Positions 1 through 3,894 of a stretch of DNA of 5,108 nt are shown here, piece by piece; position 1 is the first letter of the stretch; every line of letters begins with the position of its first letter. The notes beneath the pieces were generated by a model. The model was given only the letters and a program-made list of their open reading frames with translations. It was not told the origin of the DNA and searched no databases. This DNA comes from Micrococcales bacterium (GTDB taxonomy: Bacteria > Actinomycetota > Actinomycetes > Actinomycetales > Dermatophilaceae). A program made the position numbers and the translations under genes. The stretch is from assembly GCA_030452775.1 (NCBI GenBank), contig JAKDLQ010000177.1, forward strand, positions 1-5,108, given 5' to 3'.

Positions 1-158
1 TGCGCCACGGCTCCCCAGGCTTGACACTCGCCGCATCGCCCGGCCCACTTGACGGTGGCCCACCCGCACTCGGCGCAGCGGAAACCGCCGGCTCCCCTGG
101 ATCCGCTTCCGGACCCGCTTCTGGACCTGCTTCTGGACCCGGTCATGGTTGTCGACAT
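1..158 (-). CDS. radA: RadA/Sms DNA repair protein, N-terminal fragment (cut by window edge)
   Basis: RadA is a RecA-like, DnaB-type ATPase that promotes branch migration during homologous recombination in the cytoplasm. Only the first ~50 codons are present. Read on the minus strand, they give a Ser/Arg/Gly tail and then FRCAECGWATVKWAGRCGEC followed by QAWGAV. This is the hallmark RadA N-terminal zinc finger. Counting from the inner ATG at 146, the zinc ligands are Cys24, Cys27, Cys38 and Cys41, and the KWxGRCxECxxWG signature is intact. The Walker A, KNRFG and Lon-like domains lie beyond the left edge. The start is uncertain. ATG at 158 (MSTTMTG...) has a TANNNT-type hexamer just upstream and is preferred; ATG at 146 is in frame but has no Shine-Dalgarno sequence. 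A TTG at 167 lies 10 bases after GGAGGG and cannot be excluded. The gene diverges from the small membrane protein. Family identity is secure; start position is not. Confidence 0.9.
   Translation of the reverse strand, partial: MSTTMTGSRSRSRSGSGSGSRGAGGFRCAECGWATVKWAGRCGECQAWGAVA
99..140. repeat. 12-base imperfect tandem repeat within the radA 5' end
   Basis: Three consecutive 12-base units are seen on the plus strand: ggatccgcttcc (99-110), ggacccgcttct (111-122) and ggacctgcttct (123-134), then a half unit ggaccc (135-140). On the coding (minus) strand they encode the alternating Arg-Ser/Gly-Ser dipeptides (RSRSRSGSGSGS) that precede the RadA zinc finger. Being a multiple of three, copy changes would keep the frame. 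Confidence 0.75.
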
Positions 159-165
159 GGGCCAC

Positions 166-171
166 AACGTA
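166..171 (-). promoter_or_regulatory. Possible -10 element for radA
   Basis: On the minus strand TACGTT (171 to 166) fits the actinobacterial TANNNT -10 pattern and ends 7 bases before the ATG at 158. This would place transcription start at or next to that ATG, giving a leaderless or nearly leaderless mRNA. No convincing -35 is seen at 16-18 bases upstream, so this is tentative. Confidence 0.3.
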
Positions 172-258
172 ACCGCACCCTCCGACAGCCAGGTCGTGCT
201 GCCGCAGCCGGACCCGCGGACGCTCAGCGCGCTCCCCGGTGCGGACTACCATGAGGAC

Positions 259-429
259 ATGGATTCGGCTGTGCCCTACATTCTCGCGCTCCTGCCCACG
301 GTGGGCCTCCTGGCGCTCTTCTACGTTGTCATGAAGAGTATTCTCGAGGGCGATCGGCGCGAGCGGATCGCGCAGGCCAAGTGGGAGGCCGAGCAAGACA
401 AGCGCGCCAAGGAGAGCCACAACTCCTGA
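259..429 (+). CDS. Small single-span membrane protein of unknown function
   Basis: I do not recognise a named family. The 56-residue product starts MDSAVPYILALLP. It has one hydrophobic segment at about residues 5-25 (rich in L, V, A and F, with Pro and Gly inside), then a strongly charged, probably helical tail (GDRRERIAQAKWEAEQDKRA). The expected topology is N-terminus out and charged tail in the cytoplasm, by the positive-inside rule. The reading frame stays open upstream, with starts possible at GTG 196 or ATG 157. The longer forms would add an unstructured Pro/Ser-rich stretch but overlap the divergent radA start. ATG 259 is chosen because recognisable protein character begins there, although its GAGGA sits only 1-2 bases before the ATG and is a poor ribosome site. 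It lies between radA and lsr2 and is followed by a possible terminator, so it is probably transcribed alone. Confidence 0.65.
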   Translation: MDSAVPYILALLPTVGLLALFYVVMKSILEGDRRERIAQAKWEAEQDKRAKESHNS

Positions 430-437
430 GGATGTTC

Positions 438-465
438 CCCGCGGTCGATGGCGGGTTATCCTTTT
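438..465 (+). terminator. Possible rho-independent terminator after the small membrane protein gene
   Basis: A 5-base-pair stem CCCGC (438-442) / GCGGG (451-455) with an 8-base loop starts 8 bases after the stop codon and is followed by the T-rich TTATCCTTTT (456-465). The stem is short but fully G/C, and the T-rich tail stands out in this GC-rich DNA. Confidence 0.4.
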
Positions 466-505
466 CGCCCATTGAGAGGTGAGTTCACGATTGAGATGCT
501 TGGGC

Positions 506-514
506 TGCTACATT
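506..514 (+). promoter_or_regulatory. Possible extended -10 promoter for lsr2
   Basis: TGCTACATT holds a TANNNT-type hexamer (TACATT, 509-514) preceded by an extended -10 TGn. The best -35-like sequence, TTCACG (484-489), is 19 bases away, which is long. Transcription would start near 521, leaving a leader of about 60 bases before lsr2. The surrounding stretch 430-583 holds nothing else I can identify. Confidence 0.3.
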
Positions 515-583
515 GTTTCGCGGCAGGATTGACCCCGATCCTTGCCGTGATTGTGCACCACGACTACCCACGATGGAGACCCG

Positions 584-907
584 ATGGCTCAGCGAGTTGA
601 ATACATCCTCGTCGATGATCTCGACGGCGGCCCCGCGCATGACACCGTGACATTCGCGCTTGACGGTGTCAGCTATGAGATCGACCTCTCCGAGGAGAAT
701 GCCAGCCGGCTTCGCGGTGCCCTGTCGGAGTGGATTGGCCACGCTCGACGCAATACCGGTCGGCGCACCACCACTGCACGACGCCCCTCCGCGAAGCGAA
801 CCGATCTCTCTGCCGTCCGCGAGTGGGCCCGAGGACAGGGCTACACGGTGTCCGACCGCGGCCGCATCGCCGCGGACGTGCAGGCCGCCTACGACAAGGC
901 GCATTGA
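584..907 (+). CDS. lsr2: Lsr2 family nucleoid-associated protein (H-NS-like xenogeneic silencer)
   Basis: Lsr2 coats AT-rich DNA, bridges it and silences horizontally acquired genes; in mycobacteria it also shields DNA from oxidants. The product has 107 residues, close to the 112 of the mycobacterial protein. Residues 1-58 match the N-terminal dimerisation/oligomerisation domain (LVDDLDGG at 10-17, TVTFALDGVSYEIDLS at 21-36). Residues 54-72 form an Arg/Thr-rich linker. Residues 73-107 form the DNA-binding domain with a conserved AVREWARGQGY and the minor-groove-binding RGR triplet at 92-94. An ATG 11 codons upstream is not used: the family always begins MAQ(R/K)V, and GGAG (575-578) lies 5 bases before ATG 584. 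It is transcribed toward the NHEJ operon. Actinobacteria often carry more than one lsr2 copy, and which paralogue this is cannot be told. Confidence 0.95.
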   Translation: MAQRVEYILVDDLDGGPAHDTVTFALDGVSYEIDLSEENASRLRGALSEWIGHARRNTGRRTTTARRPSAKRTDLSAVREWARGQGYTVSDRGRIAADVQAAYDKAH

Positions 908-925
908 TCGCCTGAGGTGCGAGGG

Positions 926-947
926 GGCCCGGCATCGGACACGGGCC
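926..947. terminator. Possible hairpin between the convergent lsr2 and polymerase genes
   Basis: GGCCCG (926-931) pairs with CGGGCC (942-947) around a 10-base loop. A second palindromic GGGCCC at 953-958 could form an alternative pairing. It sits in the 85-base gap between two convergent stop codons, where a two-way terminator would be expected, but there is no T-run on either side, so the assignment rests on position and stem only. Confidence 0.35.
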
Positions 948-992
948 GCCTTGGGCCCGCCTCCCGCCTCGTGTACGAGCTGGGCCTCAACC

Positions 993-1886
993 TCAATCCT
1001 CTCGCGCTATTTGCGAGGCGATATCGCCGAGGTCGGCAACCCGGTCGAGGACCTCCTCCATCCGCACCTGAGTCAGAGAATTCGAGGATGACCCCTCCTC
1101 TATCTCTGTCCACATGCGCGGAGCGGCCACTGTGGGTGTAGCGCGGCCGCGCAGTGAATAGGGGCAAATCGTCGTCTTTGCGGCAACGTTCTGACTCCAG
1201 TCGAGGAAGATCTTGCCGGGTCTCAAGCCCTTGGCCATCTTCCAGACAATGAGTTCGGGATGTTTGGCGGTCAGTTCTTGGGCCAACTGCATCACCGTGT
1301 CGCGAATCTGGTCGCTCGTGTGCACTCCCGGCAAGGGCGCATAGAGTTGCATGCCTTTGCTCCCGCTCGTCACAGGGAGCGGATCGAGCCCGATGCCGGT
1401 GAGCCGCTCGCGGACGACGAGGGCTGCGATGGCGCATTCTCGAAGGCCCGTCCCGGGTCCCGGGTCAAGGTCGATGACGAGGCGATCCGGATGGCATGGC
1501 TGGGCATCTGGCCCCGCTCCCCCAACGCGCCACTGCGGCACGTGCAACTCGATCGAGTTGAGGTTGGCGAAGTAGGTGAGCCCCGCCACGTCGTCGATCA
1601 GCGGGAAGACCGGGTCGCGCCCGGCCCGCCGGATCCAGTCCGGGATCCCAGGCGGCGCGTTCTTCTCGAAGAACGAGGCATCGCCGACCCCATGGGGATA
1701 GCGGACCCGGGTGACCGGCCGGGCCCACAGGTGCGCGAGGATGACCTCCCCGATCCTCGCGTAGTAGTCGAGTACTTCGGCCTTCGTCGTACCCGTCGCG
1801 GGATACATGATCTTGTCCAGGCTGCTCAGGGACAGTCGCCTCCCGTCGACCTCGACGATGACCCTCCCGGACTCGGAGGCCCTCAC
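993..1886 (-). CDS. ligD: LigD-type primase-polymerase (NHEJ polymerase domain, AEP superfamily), stand-alone
   Basis: The 297-residue protein is a complete LigD polymerase domain standing alone. This family fills gaps and adds nucleotides, preferring ribonucleotides, at broken ends held by Ku. Visible landmarks are LSSLDKIMYPATG (20-32), FFEKNAP (72-78), the HVPQW motif (His115), the metal-binding pair Asp139/Asp141 in VIDLDPGPG, SGSKG (174-178; Ser174 and Lys177) and the third metal ligand Asp229 in LDWSQN. AAKTTICPYSLRGR (235-248) follows, with Gln232 and Lys237. Spacing of these residues matches the mycobacterial LigD polymerase active site with an offset of two. All catalytic residues are present, so the enzyme should be active. 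Residue 180 is Gln (SGSKGMQLY), where many relatives have His. The start is GTG 1886, which overlaps the ligase stop (GTGA) and has AGGGAG 7 bases upstream. It is the second gene of the operon. Confidence 0.93.
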   Translation of the reverse strand: MRASESGRVIVEVDGRRLSLSSLDKIMYPATGTTKAEVLDYYARIGEVILAHLWARPVTRVRYPHGVGDASFFEKNAPPGIPDWIRRAGRDPVFPLIDDVAGLTYFANLNSIELHVPQWRVGGAGPDAQPCHPDRLVIDLDPGPGTGLRECAIAALVVRERLTGIGLDPLPVTSGSKGMQLYAPLPGVHTSDQIRDTVMQLAQELTAKHPELIVWKMAKGLRPGKIFLDWSQNVAAKTTICPYSLRGRATPTVAAPRMWTEIEEGSSSNSLTQVRMEEVLDRVADLGDIASQIARED

Positions 1887-2830
1887 TCCCGGTCTCCCTG
1901 AGACTCGATCTCATCAGGTGTCAGGTCCTCCCGCAGGCCCTTCCACGCCGGTTGCCGTAGCCGGCCATGCCCTCCCTGGCCCAGCGACTGTACGTCCGCG
2001 ACAAGGACGGGATGGACCCAGCGCGCCCGCGCAGCATCCTCGCGCGGGACCTCGGTGGCAAATGGAGACTCACCTGCCTCGATCGGCAGCAACCGTTGCA
2101 TGAGAGCAGCCCCGGCCCTCCCTGCGAGGCCGGCGCCGACGCGGCCGAGGTACCGCAGTCCATCCCGGTCCGGGGCGCCGACCAGGACGGCACCAAGGCG
2201 ATCGGGCACGGTGCCGGTCGCCTCTGGACGCCAGCCGCCGATGACGACGGACATGGTGCTCCGGTGCGGTGATTTCAACCAGTGCGCGGACCGCTGCCCT
2301 GGGAGATACGGCGAGTCCACGCGTTTGCTGACGACGCCCTCGAGGCCCTGCTCCTTGGTCGCGACGTACAGCATGGACCCATCCTCGAAGGTCGGCGGGG
2401 TCCGCCACCGCGCGTCCGCGAGCCCCATCCGTTCCAGCGTCTCCCGCCGATCCGACCAGGCCCTGCCGGTCAGGTCGACCCCGTAGAGCCGCAACAGGTC
2501 GAACGTCATATAGGTCACGGGGCTCGTCTGCGCCAGCAGCCCGGCCCGGCGCGAATCCGTGACGTGGAGACGCTCGGCGAGTGCCGCGAACGAGGGCACC
2601 CCCTCCTGCATCGCGACGATCTCCCCATCGAGCAGCATGTCTTCGTACTCCTGCGCCAGTCCGATCAATTCCGGGAAGGCCACGGTGATGTCGCGCTCGG
2701 TCCGCGAGAAGAGCCGCACGCCGGCGTCCGAGACATCCGCGAGCACCCGCATCCCGTCCCATTTCACCTCGTGGATCCACGCTCGGCCGACCGGGATGGC
2801 CGTGGTGGGCGTCGCGAGCATGGGGCGCAT
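1883..2830 (-). CDS. ligD: ATP-dependent DNA ligase of the LigD type (NHEJ), stand-alone
   Basis: This cytoplasmic enzyme seals nicks and ends through a lysyl-AMP intermediate. The 315 residues cover a nucleotidyltransferase domain (about 1-190) and an OB-fold (about 191-305) with no extra domain. Motifs seen are I, EVKWDGMR (nucleophile Lys23); Ia, SR (42-43); III, LLDGEIV (66-72); IIIa, TFDLLRL (109-115); IV, EGVVSKR (164-170); and V, WLKSPH (184-189). Family-typical VVIGGWRPE (195-203) and the C-terminal GRLRQPAWKGLR (289-300) follow. Motif V usually reads K-x-K; here the second lysine position is Pro188. Start ATG 2830 gives MRPMLATP, the normal ligase beginning; an in-frame ATG at 2821 is possible. 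No good Shine-Dalgarno precedes it. It diverges from ku by 17 bases and overlaps the polymerase gene by 4. LigC-type naming is also possible; the NHEJ role follows from the neighbours. Confidence 0.93.
   Translation of the reverse strand: MRPMLATPTTAIPVGRAWIHEVKWDGMRVLADVSDAGVRLFSRTERDITVAFPELIGLAQEYEDMLLDGEIVAMQEGVPSFAALAERLHVTDSRRAGLLAQTSPVTYMTFDLLRLYGVDLTGRAWSDRRETLERMGLADARWRTPPTFEDGSMLYVATKEQGLEGVVSKRVDSPYLPGQRSAHWLKSPHRSTMSVVIGGWRPEATGTVPDRLGAVLVGAPDRDGLRYLGRVGAGLAGRAGAALMQRLLPIEAGESPFATEVPREDAARARWVHPVLVADVQSLGQGGHGRLRQPAWKGLREDLTPDEIESQGDRE
1894..1899 (-). promoter_or_regulatory. Ribosome binding site that supports the GTG start of the polymerase
   Basis: On the minus strand AGGGAG (1899 to 1894) lies 7 bases before GTG 1886, inside the last codons of the ligase gene. 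It is the strongest Shine-Dalgarno match near this start and supports the GTG over an internal ATG at codon 27. Confidence 0.6.
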
Positions 2831-2847
2831 TGGTGCATTCTTGTTCC
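2831..2847. promoter_or_regulatory. 17-base divergent start region between lig and ku
   Basis: Only 17 bases separate the two start codons. For ku the bases before ATG (TTCTTGTTCC) are pyrimidine-rich and contain no Shine-Dalgarno. CATTCT at 2836-2841 lies exactly at -12 to -7 from the ATG. On the other strand AAGAAT (2842 to 2837) lies at -12 to -7 from the ligase ATG. Each differs from TANNNT in the first base only. The arrangement fits two back-to-back leaderless promoters sharing one hexamer site, but the matches are imperfect and true promoters could lie inside the opposing genes. Confidence 0.35.
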
Positions 2848-3786
2848 ATGCGAGCCATCTGGAAAGGTGCGGTGTCCTTCGGACTGGTCAACGTCCCCGT
2901 CCGGCTCTTCTCCGCGACCGAGAATCACGACGTCCAGTTCCGCCAGGTCCATGAGAAGGACGGCGGCCGGATCAGGTACCAACGGGTGTGTTCGATCGAC
3001 GGCGAGGAGGTGCCCTACTCCGATATCGCCAAGGGCTACGAGACCGCCGACGGCCAGATGGTCGTCCTTAGTGACGCGGACCTGGCAAGCCTCCCGTCGA
3101 AGTCCTCCAAGGAGATCGCGATCGAGAAGTTCGTCCCCGCGGACCAGATCGACCCGCTCTACCTCGACAAGTCCTACTACCTCGAGCCCGCCGACGCGTC
3201 CGGCCTCAAGCCTTACGTGCTGCTGCGCGATGCGCTGGAGAAGGCCGACCGGATGGCGCTGGTCACCGTGTCGATCCGCACCCGCATGACGCTGGCGGTG
3301 CTGCGCGTGCGGGACGGGGTCATCGTGCTGCAGACGATGCTCTGGGCCGACGAGATCCGCACCCCCGAGTTCGAGTCCCTATCGGAGGAGCCGCACGCCA
3401 CCGACAAGGAGCTCGCCATGGCGGCCTCCCTCGTCGACTCGCTGTCCGGGGACTACGAGCCGGACGAGTTCGAGGACGACTACGCGACAGCGGTCGAGCA
3501 CCTCGTCGCCTCCAAGGTCGAAGGCGGGGAACTCACGCAGATGCCGACGGCTGGTGGCGAGGAGACCGAGGTCATCGACCTGCTCGCTGCCCTGCAGAAG
3601 AGCGTCGACAAGGCCAAGGCCGCCAAGTCCGCCGGGTCATCCGGGTCATCCGGGTCATCCGGGTCATCCGGGTCATCCGCGTCATCCGCGTCGAAGAAGC
3701 AGTCCCCGACCAAGAAGGCGACCGCAAAGAAGGCGACCGCAAAGAAGGCCACGACGAAGACGGGCGGAAGGAGGAAGGCGGGCTGA
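2848..3786 (+). CDS. ku: Ku homodimeric DNA end-binding protein (NHEJ) with lysine-rich tail
   Basis: Bacterial Ku forms a homodimeric ring on double-strand ends and recruits the ligase and polymerase. The 312-residue product starts with the invariant MRAIWKGAVSFGLVNVPV. The Ku core runs to about residue 235 (RYQRVC at 43-48, LDKSYYLEP at 106-114, GVIVLQTMLWADEIR at 157-171). Next comes the short conserved C-terminal segment EVIDLLAALQKS (241-252), which in other species contacts LigD. The last ~52 residues are low complexity: GSS repeats (263-280) and then Lys/Ala/Thr repeats ending GGRRKAG, resembling histone H1 tails. Such extended basic tails are known in actinobacterial Ku and aid DNA binding. 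ATG 2848 is chosen by homology. In-frame TTG 2830 and GTG 2833 (with GGGG at 2822-2825) would add 5-6 non-conserved residues. It diverges from the ligase-polymerase operon, its functional partners. Confidence 0.96.
   Translation: MRAIWKGAVSFGLVNVPVRLFSATENHDVQFRQVHEKDGGRIRYQRVCSIDGEEVPYSDIAKGYETADGQMVVLSDADLASLPSKSSKEIAIEKFVPADQIDPLYLDKSYYLEPADASGLKPYVLLRDALEKADRMALVTVSIRTRMTLAVLRVRDGVIVLQTMLWADEIRTPEFESLSEEPHATDKELAMAASLVDSLSGDYEPDEFEDDYATAVEHLVASKVEGGELTQMPTAGGEETEVIDLLAALQKSVDKAKAAKSAGSSGSSGSSGSSGSSASSASKKQSPTKKATAKKATAKKATTKTGGRRKAG
3634..3693 (+). repeat. 9-base tandem repeat in the ku tail (Gly-Ser-Ser linker)
   Basis: Five perfect copies of gggtcatcc (3634-3678) are followed by one variant gcgtcatcc (3679-3687) and a partial gcgtcg (3688-3693). 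Each unit encodes Gly-Ser-Ser (Ala-Ser-Ser in the variants). The perfect identity at synonymous sites, always TCA then TCC, shows recent slippage expansion rather than selection on the protein alone. TCA is an uncommon codon in this GC-rich DNA. Confidence 0.9.
3712..3756 (+). repeat. 15-base tandem repeat in the ku tail (Lys-Lys-Ala-Thr-Ala)
   Basis: Two identical units aagaaggcgaccgca (3712-3726 and 3727-3741) and a diverged third (3742-3756) encode KKATA, KKATA and KKATT. They build the basic DNA-binding part of the Ku tail. Confidence 0.85.
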
Positions 3787-3799
3787 GCGGGGCGGCATA

Positions 3800-3817
3800 C
3801 GGTATCGACGGTATCGA
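3800..3817. repeat. Direct repeat in the gap between ku and the CoA-transferase gene
   Basis: The 9-base sequence cggtatcga occurs twice in direct succession (3800-3808 and 3809-3817), starting 14 bases after the ku stop. Its role is unknown; it could be chance, slippage or a regulatory site. Confidence 0.5.
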
Positions 3818-3825
3818 TGGTCTTC

Positions 3826-3843
3826 GGCGCCCACTCCCGCGCC
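3826..3843 (+). terminator. Weak hairpin downstream of ku
   Basis: GGCGC (3826-3830) pairs with GCGCC (3839-3843) around an 8-base loop about 40 bases after the ku stop. There is no T-run. It is the best stem I see in the 108-base gap before the next gene, and may be a weak terminator or chance in GC-rich DNA. Confidence 0.2.
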
Positions 3844-3894
3844 AGATTCGCGACATCCCACCTGCGGGCCGACCGAACCGCAAGGATGGGCGCC

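Noticed and set aside
49..258. Longer form of the small membrane protein beginning at 49
   Set aside because: This stretch is antisense to the radA zinc finger region, and its Pro/Leu-Asp repeats are the shadow of the radA 12-base repeat.
551..583. N-terminal extension of Lsr2 from ATG/TTG codons upstream of 584
   Set aside because: The family begins with MAQ(R/K)V, and the ribosome site GGAG is placed correctly for ATG 584.
1260..1901. 213-codon plus-strand open frame opposite the polymerase
   Set aside because: Antisense to a gene with a complete active site; no ribosome site or domain.
2830..2847. Upstream ku start at TTG 2830 or GTG 2833
   Set aside because: It would add non-conserved residues before the invariant MRAIWKG and the TTG form overlaps the ligase start codon; GTG 2833 remains possible because of GGGG at 2822-2825.
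2282..3289. 335-codon plus-strand open frame across the ligase gene and into ku
   Set aside because: It is antisense to the ligase and out of frame with ku; its translation is Arg/Pro/Ser-rich with no recognisable domain, as expected from GC-rich shadow frames.
3634..3756. Tandem repeats considered as a CRISPR array or mobile-element trace
   Set aside because: The units are 9 and 15 bases with no spacers, and lie in frame inside ku.
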